Assembly: GCA_030770535.1 (NCBI GenBank)
Contig: JASVEC010000014.1
Location: forward strand, 62,001 to 126,000
Origin: Batkoa obscura
Taxonomy: Eukaryota > Entomophthoromycota > Entomophthoromycetes > Entomophthorales > Batkoaceae
Direction of reading: 5' to 3'
DNA length: 64,000 bases
The notes beneath the pieces are model-generated. The model did no database searches. It was not told where the DNA came from and saw only the letters and a list, made by a program, of their open reading frames with translations. Of the stretch, positions 1-11,573 are shown piece after piece (within the stretch, counting starts at the first letter, position 1; every line of letters begins with the position of its first letter). Both the position numbers and the translations under genes were made by a program.

Positions 1-150
1 GTATTTATCTTACATAGCCTATAGCTTATTATATGCTATTCTTCATAATTCAAGTTATCTTAGTCATATAAACTAAGACCTTTCGAATTACAGTATAGTC
101 AATTAGGCAATAGCTGTTTTTGAATCCAATCACTGAATACCAGATTTCAC
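1..150 (+). repeat. dispersed repeat R2, copy A (cut by window edge)
   Basis: About 150 bp that aligns at roughly 80% by eye with 20770-20935. Shared blocks include CATAAACTAAGACCTTTCGA-like and CCAGATTTCACA-like strings. The left end runs off the window, so the true length is unknown. No coding frame or terminal inverted repeat is seen. It may be a SINE-like or LTR-like fragment or a second MITE; the family is not recognised. Confidence 0.7.
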
Positions 151-202
151 AGTACTTAAAAAATGGAAAAGATAATGAAATCAAAAAGGACATCTACATA
201 TG
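151..202 (+). mobile_element. partial copy (3' half) of the ~105-bp MITE
   Basis: Matches the second half of the MITE consensus: a CTTAAAAAATGGAAAA core, then GATAATGAAATCAAAAAGGACATCTACATA in place of the consensus GTGATGAAACTAAAAAAACATCCCCATATA. The 5' half is missing and is replaced by repeat R2, so the two repeats abut here. Confidence 0.6.
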
Positions 203-1648
203 CTGAATTTAATTTAACATTTTAAATAAATAGTTAAAATAAATTTTGCTTACTGTTTTATTATCTTTTAAATATAAAACATTAAATTCTGATATTAACA
301 TAATTTGTTTGTCATAATGGTTTAAGTTTATTAATTTTGATCTTGTTTTTGTTTATATTTTATTTAAAGTTTAAAATTATTATTTTTTTAATAGTTTTAT
401 TAAACATCTTTTTTAAGTATTAACATGAAATTTATATAACTTATACAGCTTTTTTTTCTTTATTAAAAGATAACTGATAAAAACATTACCATATACAGTT
501 AAAATAAACTATAATAGCGATCTCATCTCAAAAACATAAATTCATAATATAAAAATCAAATAATCAAGAATAAGCTAAATCATTTTTTTATATAAAATGT
601 GGATAAATTTCAAACTCCGTTAAGGATCGTAATAAATTTCCAGTTTGATTTTTATATGGGCTAATTTCAAACCTGTTTTTGAACAGGTATTTTTTATCAG
701 ATGTACCCAAAATTTGCAAAAAACATGTAAAAAATAACCTCAAGTTTAAACTGATTTAATATAATACTGATATTTCATACCTAGTCATCTAATAAGGACA
801 TGATATATAAAGGGGTTATTACAAAACGAAAAGCTTATCATAAGTTGAAATAGCTATCCTCAGATAAATGCTCAAAAAATAGGATTTTTATGAAATCAAA
901 CAAGAGTAAATATCATCTAATAATTATACATAAATTGGCTTCAACCAGATTAATTTTTGGTACTTAAAAGTTTTGCGAATATGGATAAGCCCGATAAAAC
1001 AATCCCTTTTTTGTTTAATTTTAAAATTAACTATATAAAATGTGTTGGAAGTTTTTATTTTCAATTCTTGACCGGATTTTTAAATTTATCCAATTTAGTT
1101 TTGATAGTCGTATCATAAATTGAGATATATATATTATAGCACTCATATCTGAAGTAAATATAATCTTTTTCGATTAACATAAATTTTTGCTAGGCATTCT
1201 TAGTTAAAAATGCTAGTTATTATTAGTTTTAATTTAACAGATGAGAATATGATTCAACGTGATAAAGGGGTATAATTATATGGGTTAATTTATTTTAAAG
1301 AGATCGAGGAAAAATTACGTTACTTATATTTTTAAGGAGTACAATATAATTGCAAAAAATCTTTATGTGACAAATATTAGTTATATATTAACTATACTAT
1401 GAACAAATACATTATTTAGATCTTAAAATATTATACAATTTTCATACAAAAACAATACTTGTCTTCAGATCGTGAAAGTTTGACTATTAAAAATAATAAA
1501 CACGTAATTTTATTATTTAAATCGAAACTGGTAATTATAATTAAATTATAAATCTCATCCCTTCAAAGAAAATATAGGTTTGATTTAAAAAAGAGATATA
1601 TAAGTAAACTAAAATCATAAATCTGTTTATTTTTTTTCATATTTAAAA
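203..1648. other. AT-rich intergenic, no gene seen
   Basis: Very AT-rich DNA upstream of the cyclopropane-synthase-like gene. No reading frame with recognisable protein similarity and no tRNA-like cloverleaf was found. It includes the promoter of the downstream gene, but no convincing element stands out. Confidence 0.5.
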
Positions 1649-3266
1649 ATGAGTATTCAAAATAAAGCTGTAAAATCTAAGAACGAAGAAAAGGGGCCAT
1701 GGTACATTAAGTTGGTTGAGTACCTTGGGGATAAAACTAGTGATATGTTTTTAAACATAGCTTATACACCATTGATAAGCTTAGGTAAATTATTGTTAAA
1801 TCCCCATTACACTTATTAAATTTTATCTAGTTAAAAATGAAATATTAAAACTACTTCAAAAAATTCAAATAAATCATTTAGAAGTAATTACTGTTGAAAA
1901 AGAGAAATATTATTTTGGCAAAAAGAAAAGTGAAGGTGATAAAACAGTAACCCTTTTAGTTAAAAACAATCGTTTCTGGTTGAGAGTTGCTATGTTCTCA
2001 GATTTAGTAACTAGTTTATTTTTTATCTCTTTGTTTACTAACTATAACTTTTAGGGTTTAGCTGAATCTTATCTGCTAGATGAATGCGAAATTAGTAACA
2101 TCGCTGATTTTTTAAAAGTAAGTACATTAATTATATACAATTTCCACATTATACTAATTATAATAGTTATTAGTATTTAATCGTAGTGAGTTAACGGGAC
2201 AAAATGGTAGTACTGATATTACTTCTAAAGTATTTCAAACTTTAGATTATATTTCAAATACACAATTAGTCAATAGCATAAACAATACCTTAAATAATAT
2301 ATCTGCTCATTATGACTTAGGAAATGATTTCTTTGAACTTTTTTTGGATCCAACTTTAACCTACTCCTGCCCTATTTGGGAAGAACTTCATGACAATGAA
2401 GATGAAGTAAGAACAAAAAGCTTGGATGAAGAGTTTGATGAACTTTATAGTGCCCAATTAAGAAAGTTACATACTATTATTAGAAAAGCAAAATTGTGTA
2501 AAGAGGATCATTTGTTAGAAATTGGTAGTGGATGGGGCGCTCTTTCAATTGAGGTAACTTACTTAGATTCTAAATATATAACACATAATTATATTTTATT
2601 TAGGCTGTCAAATTAACTGGATGTAAAGTAACTACCCTTACCTTAAGTATTGAACAGAAACTTTTGGCTGAGAAAAAAATAGCTGAAGCGGGCTATGATA
2701 CTAAAATCAATGTGGTATTAATGGATTATCGGGACTTATTAAAATCTGGTATGAAATTTGATAAAATCATATCAATTGAAATGATTGAGGCTGTTGGGAA
2801 AGAGTATTTATCTACTTATTTTAATTGCTGCCATTCCGTGTTAAAAGAAGAAGGCGGGATTATGGTATTACAAGGAATTACAATCCATGAATCAAGATAT
2901 GATGATTACTGCAGTAGAGTAGATTATATTCAAAAATATATATTCCCAGGAGGTCACACTCCTTCTATTACTGCTTTGGTTAACGCAATTAAAGATGGGA
3001 GTGATAACCAATTAGTAATTAATGATATCAATAACATCGGGATGCATTATACACGAGCTTTGAGATTATGGAGAGAAAAGTTTATTTTAAACTATGAAAA
3101 AATACGTCAAATCGATCCTACAAAATATGATGATATTTTCAAACGTACTTGGTTATTTTATTTAGCTTATTGTGAAGCAGGATTCGCTACCCATTGTATA
3201 GGTGATATCATCATGGTGTTATCTAGACCAAATAACCAAGCTATCCACGAAGGAATTCCTATGTGA
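1649..3266 (+). CDS. cyclopropane-fatty-acyl-phospholipid synthase-like methyltransferase
   Basis: Transfers a methylene from SAM onto unsaturated acyl chains of phospholipids in the CFA synthase family. I read five exons: 1649-1784, 1831-2006, 2055-2117, 2167-2553, 2604-3266. They sum to 475 codons with consistent phases. The family block AHYDLGNDFFELFLDP and the TYSCPIW motif lie in exon 4. The SAM-binding glycine motif EIGSGWG is near residue 245, with the family's EMIEAVG, YIFPGG and LRLWREKF motifs after it. Length (474 aa) is slightly above bacterial enzymes (about 380-400) because of an N-terminal extension beginning MSIQNKAVKSKNEEKG. The gene has ordinary host introns, so any bacterial origin is old. 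Membrane association is expected from the family; no transmembrane segment is obvious. Function is inferred from motifs only. A MITE lies about 40 bp after the stop. Confidence 0.88.
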
Positions 3267-3308
3267 TTTAATTTTAATTATTATATATATGTTATGGTAT
3301 TTTATCTA

Positions 3309-3412
3309 TATAGGGACGTATTTTTTGTTCAACAATTTTACTACCAATTTTTCTGCTCAAATAGCGCTTAAAAAATGGAAAAAGTGATGAAGATAAAAAA
3401 TATCCCCATATA
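3309..3412 (+). mobile_element. MITE copy 1
   Basis: Near full-length copy of the TA-flanked MITE (ends TATAGGGACG... and ...ATCCCCATATA), with the inner CTCAAATAGCGCTTAAAAAA core. It starts about 43 bp after the upstream gene's stop codon, so it probably lies in the 3'UTR or the terminator region. Confidence 0.85.
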
Positions 3413-4664
3413 CATTTCATTAAATTATATATATCCAAGTATCATAATTGACTTCAGAATTTTTCAAAAATTTGTATTCTTAACATATTAGGAATTAGTA
3501 TTATTTACTTTGCAAATTTAATATGGTAGTTTTGACTTTTAAATTAAGTATTATAAAACCACCGACTTTTTTTATCTGACATAAACAATAACTTTATTTT
3601 ATTGGAATTAAGGCTGCTGCTTTTGTGGTCACTTTATTTAAAATAAATGCAACCTACTTTTCTTTAAAAACTAATTGGTTCCCATACATATTGTTATGTT
3701 TAAAAAAACCCAAAGGTGGGACAGTAAAAGAAATAGGTAGAAGAAAGGAAATCAAAACTATATACTTCATCGGCAAATATTATCTAATACTACCTTTATT
3801 CCAAGTTAAAGTTATTAATTAAATATAGAGTATGATGTTTTCATTCGGAAAAAAGTTGGAAATCAATGTAAATTAAAAAATAAGGTCTTTAGCTTGAGAT
3901 ATTCTCAAAATCCCTTCTACAACTCTGATCACCTTTTTCAAATAGTATCCTCTTTATTTTTGAAGACGAATCACTTTTTCCTGGATAAGTAAAGCTTGCT
4001 GATATATGGGCTTTTAAAATATTTGTATAAAGTTTATATATATACTACGTTCGATTGGATAAAATAAGAATTACTATAGGTCATGAAGGTTGATGAAGCC
4101 TTTAAAAACAAAGTACTTTTAATAAGCACATGCATAAAGTTGGATACCTGAAAGCAATACAATGTAGAGCTATATGTTTTAGAAGCTTATATATTCGATA
4201 TAAATCGAATAATAAAGGTTGATATTCGTTCTAAAATCTAATTAAAAAATACCCAATTATTATTTAATTACTAGACTTCCTTATTAGGAACAATTAACTT
4301 AACTAACCATAGCCTTGAAAAAAACATAAATTCCGAAATTTAAATAAGCTTAATTAACTTTACTCATGATTAAAGGTTAAAATCAAATCATTATAAGAAC
4401 ATAATAAACTCAAATCAAAGCAAACCAAAAGAATCTATTTTATAAAATAATGAATTGTTCAAAACAAAAAAAATGTATAAAAGAATAAGGGTTGATAAAT
4501 GATAACTAGACCAACAATCAATATTAGAACTATATAAGCTTACTTGTGATACTAGTAAGTTGTACTCAAATTTTCTATTAAATTGATAAAAGCCAAGGTT
4601 TTGTTTTCGTTATAGAGAGGTGTATGTTTTGTATTTTTGGTGTTAAAAAAACATAAAATTCAAA
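3413..4664. other. intergenic, no gene seen
   Basis: AT-rich sequence between two MITE copies. An open frame at 3625-3822 has no recognisable similarity and no supporting introns or neighbours, so it is not called. Confidence 0.45.
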
Positions 4665-4770
4665 ATAGGAGGACGTTTTTTTGGTTTCATCACTTTTTCC
4701 ATTTTTTAAGCGCTATTTGAGCAGAAAAATTGGTAGTAAAATTCTTAAACAAAAAATACATCCCCATATA
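4665..4770 (-). mobile_element. MITE copy 2
   Basis: Minus-oriented copy, ending CATCCCCATATA on the right, with inner CCATTTTTTAAGCGCTATTT. The left terminal repeat is eroded (AGGAGGACG). Confidence 0.85.
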
Positions 4771-5149
4771 ATGCTTACTTGAATTTTATTTGAATTAAAG
4801 TTAAGAGCTAGTTGCCTCGATTTGGTGGAGAACTGAAAAGCGCAAACGATCAATAATACTATAATGAAAAATTGAATGCCGAGTCAATAATTTATGCATT
4901 TTAAAAAGGAATATTCAATTTTAAGGGAGATTATTGCTTAACTACCATTATTTAAAGGGTATTCATTATTATTTCTATTCAATAAAGGTAAGATCAAATT
5001 AATAATCAGGTATATGAGTTTGTTAGCAAGATATAGACAGAAATAAAGAAGAAGGATAATTCAAAGTTATAAATGACCACAACTGTGATCTTTGAGATTA
5101 ATACAGGTGATCTTAAAAGTCCCCAGATCGAAGTAATTAATAATTTTTT

Positions 5150-5750
5150 GAAATTAATAATAGACGTTTACCTCTATTCAAGGAAGATACTAATGATTTA
5201 ACTGAAAGACTCACGGTATTAAATACATCTATTTATACTTGTAGTTTAATATGGGCACCTTTTACAGCTCTTATTAAAGCCGTATTAGCTAATATGTAAT
5301 ATAAGCTACACAAATACATTCAGACTCAAACCATCGCTGGATACAGTAAAATTTATACTAATTTTACTAAATGAACTTCAATCATTTTTACAGGTACATA
5401 AATTGCACTCAGAGTCAATTAACCGTACAGTTCATCCCACTTCAGTTGTTGGACTTAATATCACATATAGACATCTAAGTGAGAATCAGAAGCACGAAAG
5501 GCATGTAACATAAAGGGCATTAGTTAGACCATATTTGATTTTTTTCAAGTGGAAGAATTGAACTTTTAAATATGCTATACCGAGAATACAATTATATTGA
5601 AATGAACGAGTTGATAAGGAAGGATTTTAAAAAAGCAGAGATAAAGAAATTGAGAAGTGAAGATATTATTACTACTGTTTCAATTTATTCGCCATTGGTT
5701 TCTCGTATAATCCAAGCACTTCAATTGAGGAATATTCAAATAACCAATTA
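5150..5750 (+). pseudogene. decayed relative of the 9510-11081 transcription-factor-like gene
   Basis: Scattered frames align with the protein encoded at 9510-11081. Here one reads IYTCSLIWAPF, then SLDTVKFILILLNELQSF at about 5336-5389. The intact protein has IYACGMMWIPS and NLDTIQLILVVLDGLQSF. Further on, a frame at 5573-5749 encodes an unbroken 58-residue stretch (begins MLYREYNYIEMNEL). Several stops and frame changes interrupt the whole, so it reads as a host-gene relic of the fungal-specific transcription-factor middle homology region. The match was made by eye. An alternative is an intron-rich but live paralogue; the stop density argues against that. Confidence 0.55.
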
Positions 5751-6129
5751 ACATTAACAACAGTATTATAATGCTTTAATGTAATAGGCTATTATAGCAA
5801 GTTAAAGCATGAATATATAACTCAAGAGCCTGTAGTCATAATTGAGAACTGTTTATTATTTATAGAAATAAATAATAAGAAAATTAGAAATAGTCAAATT
5901 ATAAAAAACAATGGCAGCCGGATATCTTTATGTGATTAATTTGAACAAATAGCCTTATTATTCTAATTTGACAAAACATTATATTCTGCTGATTGGTTTT
6001 AACTATTATATAAATTATTTTGTTTTTGCTGTCTGTATCTTATTTAATTTCAATTTTTTAATATAATTACAAATAAGACTAGTTATGACTTAAAATCTAG
6101 TTTATTGAGAGTCTAAAATTTATTTAAAA

Positions 6130-6230
6130 TATAAGGATGCTTTTGTTTAAAAATCTCACTAATGGTTTTTCTACCCAAGTAGTGCTTAAAAAATGGAAAG
6201 AGTGGTAAAATAAAAAAATACCTCCATATA
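6130..6230 (+). mobile_element. MITE copy 3 (diverged)
   Basis: Begins ATAAGGATGCTTTTG and ends ATACCTCCATATA; inner AGTGCTTAAAAAATGGAAAG. It is more diverged than copies 1, 2, 6 and 10. It ends 26 bp from the stop codon of the short minus-strand ORF at 6257-6430. Confidence 0.75.
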
Positions 6231-6256
6231 GACACCTTAACTTAACAAAATAATGC

Positions 6257-6430
6257 TCAAGGAATGATGTGAGAAAAGGGGAATGGGCTGAGTTTCTCTG
6301 CACTATCTACAGGTTCGCCTGCCACTGGAATTGATCTAGGTTGGATCAAAGAAACGTTATTAGACTCTATGACAGGGGCAGCAAAATAGTAATACATAAT
6401 AAATAATGAATATAATAAAGGTGATTTCAT
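6257..6430 (-). CDS. possible small secreted peptide (57 aa)
   Basis: An ATG-started 57-codon ORF. The protein begins MKSPLLYSLFIMYYYFAAPV, a short basic start followed by a hydrophobic/aromatic stretch and small residues, which reads like a secretory signal peptide. A polar mature part of about 35 residues follows, containing PRSIPVAGEP and ending FSHIIP. GC content is higher than in the flanks, which supports coding. No cysteines are seen and no family is recognised. It could be a stand-alone peptide or the first exon of a longer gene cut off by decay; MITE copy 3 lies just beyond the stop. Confidence 0.4.
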   Translation of the reverse strand: MKSPLLYSLFIMYYYFAAPVIESNNVSLIQPRSIPVAGEPVDSAEKLSPFPFSHIIP

Positions 6431-7246
6431 ATTGATGTTGAAAGACTTTGTAATTACTTAATGATTTAATTTGTATAGTTTTATTGAGTATTTATACACT
6501 TTTATTACTAATACTTCGACATATATAAAAATGGAATTTTATGACTTGAGATTATAATTTACTCAAAATGTTTTGGATCTACAATTTTTGTTTTATTTCA
6601 AACTCAGTTAAATAAAGCGCCCACCGCTTCAAACTACAGCTTCATTTAACTTTAATTTTTTGAAATTTCATTTCATCCTTAAAGTTTATAATTAATGCAA
6701 TAAGTATATTATAATTTAAACAATGACACTATAAACTGCAAAACATAAAAAACAAAGCTTTATATATTTTCTATAATTTTGTAACTAAGATTTAATGTAA
6801 CACACATTCAGACATAATTTGTAAATAATATAACATTGAAGAAAGTTACATACTAATTATATTAAAATAAAATATAACTTCATGAATGATCGAAATAATT
6901 TTAACAAATATGTAAAATTATTTCAATAATTGTTAAATTAAATCAAATAGTCCACCATTATGCAATTTTAAACAATATATAACAAACCAAAATTTGAAAC
7001 CGGACGGATTTTATTGATATTAGTAATAATATTAAAGATGGACAATAACATTTCTTATACTAGTAATAATTCATTTAAATATTTAAAGTTTAACCTTATC
7101 TGATATTTCTGTGTTATTTTAGCTCCGTTAGTTCAACTTAAAGCCAATGAAAACTAGTTTAAGTATAATGTTTAAATATTTAGTTGAAAAACTTTTATTT
7201 CAACTTAAAGCTGTTAGGTTATACTTCTATATTAGGAGTCGAATTA
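6431..7246. other. AT-rich intergenic, no gene seen
   Basis: No protein-like frame or RNA gene recognised. It probably contains the promoter of the small ORF at 6257-6430. Confidence 0.45.
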
Positions 7247-7348
7247 ATGTGACGTCTTTTTTGATTTCATTGCTCTTTCGGTTTTTTAAGTACTATTGAG
7301 CCAAAAAAATACTAACAAAATTCTTAAACAAAAAAGATATCCTTATAC
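7247..7348 (-). mobile_element. MITE copy 4 (diverged)
   Basis: Minus-oriented. Inner block TTTTTTAAGTACTATTGAGC corresponds to consensus TTTTTTAAGCGCTATTTGAG. Right end GATATCCTTATAC is an eroded CATCCCCATAT. Confidence 0.7.
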
Positions 7349-9235
7349 ATGTATGTTAAGTTTATACTAAAGGTTTCAAATGCTATATATGTCAATATAA
7401 TATATATGGAATTATGCTAGTGTAAAATCATCTTATGATTTATGTCGCATTTTTAATGCATTAAATATTATTTTATTAAACCATGCTTGTTATAAACTTT
7501 TTTCTACAGGTAGTATAAAATATACAATAGATCGATACTTCTGATTTCATTAACAATTGTCTATTTAGTATATTTTATAAATGTATACTCTGTTGTAAGT
7601 TTGAAATCTCAAACCGATTTATCTCTTTAATCTAAAAAACGTAAATAATGTATTTACAGTAGTAACTACCAAATTTAAATTTAAAGTTTTTTTTGATCAA
7701 AAGTATTATGTAGTAATAAATCACACCGATGATCACTATTATAATTCTTTCATATTTTTGCCATTAATCTATAGTTAAGAACAATAGACTTTGAATAAAA
7801 CACATCTATAAGCTAATAACCCTAGTTAGTTAGATATTTAAAGAGCAATAATTAAATTATAATATTGTTGTTTTTAAAGCTATTGTAAAAAGTATATGAA
7901 ATGATTCCTAAATGGCTACAATAAGGTAATCTATAAGCGCCTTTTATATACAATCTTTATAATAACTACATATATCTTATTTTTAGTTATCATTGAAAAA
8001 GTAACATCTACACCAAAGTAAATGTGTATAAATTATTTGATTAATTATAATATAAAAGTTGAATTTATCTTACTAGTCGAAAAGTAATATTATATGTTTT
8101 AAGTAATTCTTTTATGCAGTTCAACTATGTTAATAAAATATTAACAAATAAATAGATAATATCACCTAAAAAATTAACCTTTTCATGTTTGGCTTTTAGT
8201 GGAAAATCCTAGATTTTACATCTTAATTGCCTCATGTTGAAAACCAGCAAAATGTAGAATTCAAGATTATATATCTCCTTGGATATCTCACTTCCTTATC
8301 TTCTCCTTTAATAGATTACTCAATTCTTGCTCACACAAGATATTAAGGTTAAATCATTTTATTCTGAATATATATGCTTTTACCTATCACCTTTTATCAT
8401 AACTTATCTATTTTAAATCTTAAGAAGATCGCGCACCATTTTTTATTTAGTAACTTCACTTTTGGGCTAAAAAGAAGGAGGTAATTTCACTCACCACCGT
8501 AAAAAAGCCATTAAGATTTTAGTATTAAACTTGTATTTTTTGTTACTTTGAAAAGATTTAATTGATAAATATATTAAATATTGATGCAAACTATGTTGCT
8601 ACAGCATTGCACAGTGAGCTTTAGACAGTATAATATTTATTTCAGTTTGAGATAGTTTAAATGTGCCTTTTAACAATTTAAAGAATAAGGTTCAGGTAAA
8701 ATAACCCTCTATTTCATTAAGCCTATCTAATTTAACTTTTTTCCTTACTTTTTCTCAATAGAGTAACCAGAATAAAATCATAGGTTATTTTTGATGTTTG
8801 TCCAAAATTAAGTTTAAATTTAATTTATAAACCGCAAAGGAAATTTTAGTATCTGGTGCATCATTAGACTTATTTATTTTTATAAAATTTCCCTGTAGAT
8901 AAGGAAAAGGCTGGTCTTGATATCAAAGCCTATATCTTTATCTTGTAAATCTTTACTTTACTGTATTTGACCTTGTTTTAAAATTTTATTAGTTTGTTAG
9001 TAAAAAAAAACTGATAGTTTCAATTTCTGCAGATTATTTGAAGGATTTAACAAAACTTAAAAGCGCGGCTTTCTAAATATAGTTTACTCCTAAAAAAGGG
9101 CATTGTTAAAAGTTATTCTTATTTTAATTATTTATCCTTAATTATTTGATCCACAGCTTTGGTAATGTTTAAATTAAGGACTTCGAAAGCTATTGTCGCA
9201 GGGCTTTATATTGTTTTATTTCGTCTACATAAAGC
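7349..9235. other. AT-rich intergenic, no gene seen
   Basis: About 1.9 kb with dense stops in all frames and no recognisable protein similarity. Confidence 0.45.
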
Positions 9236-9291
9236 ATATGTTGCCTATAATATTATATATTTTTATTGATATGACAATATAGGCAACATAT
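9236..9291. repeat. perfect 14-bp inverted repeat (stem-loop)
   Basis: ATATGTTGCCTATA at 9236-9249 is the exact reverse complement of TATAGGCAACATAT at 9278-9291, with a 28-nt AT-rich spacer. It lies about 220 bp before the ATG of the gene at 9510. It may be a protein-binding palindrome, an RNA hairpin or a tiny transposon remnant. Confidence 0.75.
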
Positions 9292-9509
9292 TAAACCTTA
9301 AAAATATAGATATAATTATAGCAAGAATAAATATGTTTGTCAGTTTTTTAATTAAAAATCAATTTTAAAATTACTAAACATGTTTTTGCCAAGAAAAAAG
9401 TTCTTTGTATAGAAATTCGGGATAATTAATTAGGAGAACAGCACTACACGAAAAATAATAAGAAAAATATAAAAGCTTGCCATTATTCTAATTGTGACTA
9501 AATATTACA

Positions 9510-11081
9510 ATGAGTATCTTTGAAATGGTTATTAAAATTAATGATACCTCATTTATGAAAAACATTAATACTAACAAAGCACTGAAACGGAAAAATAAAA
9601 AACAAAAGCAAGTAAAAAAAACAGAATATAGTATCTTGAAAGCCAAGACTATAATACTGTGTCAAGATGGAAACCTTACTCAAGCACCTTTAATTAATAA
9701 TGACCTACTACTATATCCATTATTGCATAATAAAGGAGATACCACTACTAATTTTAGAGTTACACTTAACTTACTAGACTCCCTTGATTTTACTAAACAT
9801 TATTTTTCAATACCATCTAACCCATCATGCCTTCAAATTGACCCAGATATCCTTGTAAATATTCAAAATGAGTCAATTGAAAATTACTTCAAATATAACA
9901 ATGAAAACATGAGATTATTTAATAAAGACGCGTTTGATTTAAGCTCCAAATCTCCAGCATTAAAGATGGCCATCTATGCATGTGGTATGATGTGGATTCC
10001 ATCCTCCTTTCCAGTAGAACAATTGCTAAATAGTTTAGAGCATAAATTATATAATCATTTATCTAAGCTATCTAATCTTAAAATAAATTTAGATACTATA
10101 CAACTCATATTAGTAGTATTAGATGGACTTCAGTCATTTACATGGACCCATCGATTCACTTCTAGTTTACTACAGCATATGGTACGGCTGGCTGGAGCGT
10201 TAGGGTTAGATGTAATTTATTTCACTAAAAACAAATCACTGGTAAACGAAAGAGAATTGGCACACAAAGAATTATATAGAAAATACCTCTATTCCACCTT
10301 TAATAAACTGGGGTTTTTAAACATCCCTAATAGGCATCAAAATGTTTTGAACGATCGATCTAATTTTTCTACCGAATTTATACAAACCAGCTGTGCCATA
10401 CCAAGCAAAAGTATAATTAAACGTAAAGTCTTATTTATGGAATCTGAATACAATCAAGTTCTATTGGTACTATGTTACATAAAGAATGATATAATTACCG
10501 AAACAACAGATTATATCAAACAGACAATAAAGAATACAGCGCGGATTTTAGAAAACATACAAAAAGAGTATAAGAAATTTGTAGAATACGTGAATCAATA
10601 CCCAAATGTTTTTAAGCAATCAGATAGAGCTTATTTAAGTCTCCACTTTAAAAAAGCAAGTATTTTATATCATTATTATCGCTTCATATTATTCACAACG
10701 AATATTTCGCCCAAATTTATATCTGAAGAAAATCATGTACAGCTTGGGATCAAGTTCAATATAAATAAATTGAATATTAATACTTTGTTATATCAAGATA
10801 TTACCATAGCTTTAGTAGAATGTTTTAATCTTATTGAGTGCTGCACTCAAATCACTAATTTTACTATATCACAACTTGAACTTACGATTTTAAGCACTAG
10901 TGTTTTATTTTTAAGCTTATTTGGTGAAAAGAAAGAATTTATAGGAGTGCAACAAAAATTAAATCAAGCTATCAATTATTTATATAAACTTAGCTTAAAG
11001 CCTTATTATAATTATAAATCAAATCAATATCTTAAGCTTATTAAAGCTATGAGTCGATTTAATAAAGATTACGATGTTTAA
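9510..11081 (+). CDS. fungal transcription-factor middle-homology protein lacking a visible zinc cluster
   Basis: A single 523-aa open frame. The central part (residues about 145-275) has the layout of the fungal-specific transcription factor domain (middle homology region of Zn2Cys6 regulators): SPALKMAIYACGMMW, a segment ending LVVLDGLQSF, then HMVRLAGALGLDV and NERELAHKELYRKYLYSTF. The N-terminus is very basic (KRKNKKQKQVKK) and could serve nuclear import or DNA contact. No Cys6 cluster appears in it, and I found none in the 1 kb upstream. Either a zinc-cluster exon was missed or the protein works without one. A decayed relative lies 4 kb upstream, so the family duplicates locally. The assignment rests on pattern recognition, not a profile search. 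Targets are unknown. Confidence 0.6.
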   Translation: MSIFEMVIKINDTSFMKNINTNKALKRKNKKQKQVKKTEYSILKAKTIILCQDGNLTQAPLINNDLLLYPLLHNKGDTTTNFRVTLNLLDSLDFTKHYFSIPSNPSCLQIDPDILVNIQNESIENYFKYNNENMRLFNKDAFDLSSKSPALKMAIYACGMMWIPSSFPVEQLLNSLEHKLYNHLSKLSNLKINLDTIQLILVVLDGLQSFTWTHRFTSSLLQHMVRLAGALGLDVIYFTKNKSLVNERELAHKELYRKYLYSTFNKLGFLNIPNRHQNVLNDRSNFSTEFIQTSCAIPSKSIIKRKVLFMESEYNQVLLVLCYIKNDIITETTDYIKQTIKNTARILENIQKEYKKFVEYVNQYPNVFKQSDRAYLSLHFKKASILYHYYRFILFTTNISPKFISEENHVQLGIKFNINKLNINTLLYQDITIALVECFNLIECCTQITNFTISQLELTILSTSVLFLSLFGEKKEFIGVQQKLNQAINYLYKLSLKPYYNYKSNQYLKLIKAMSRFNKDYDV

Positions 11082-11573
11082 GTTCTACTCTGCGAAATAA
11101 AGTTATAATATTGTAATTATTATAATTTTATAACTATTATTTAAAACAACGCTATATCCACTATTTTTATTATTTATAAATAGTATTATAGCGCAGAAAC
11201 CGATAAGTAAATTTTGGAATATCATTATCTGATGAAGTAGAGCAGGATAAACGAATATAAAGCATTTAAATAAAAACTAGTGTGATAGACACAACGTTAT
11301 AAACCGTAACGGATTCAATGATAATTTATGATGGTAGGATAGGCTAATCAACCTATTCTAAAATTAGACAATAGATATATTTTGTTTAGTAAAGGCATAC
11401 TATAGCGTTTGGCAAGAAACTATTGAAAGTGGATCCCCAAGCATAATATGATTATATTTTTTAAATAAGTAGATTTATATAATGAAATAAATTAAGGAAT
11501 TCTACTTTAGGTTTTTCATTTTTACTCTATACAAAAAGTGATATAGTTTATTTTACTTTTATTTATAGCTTAA
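11082..11573. other. convergent intergenic gap
   Basis: A 492-bp AT-rich spacer between the stop codons of two convergent genes. It should hold both 3' ends; no discrete terminator or repeat is recognised. Confidence 0.5.

Noticed and set aside
3202-3387. 61-aa ORF ending in a lysine-rich tail after the cyclopropane synthase gene
   Set aside because: It overlaps the end of that gene in another frame and its tail is MITE sequence.
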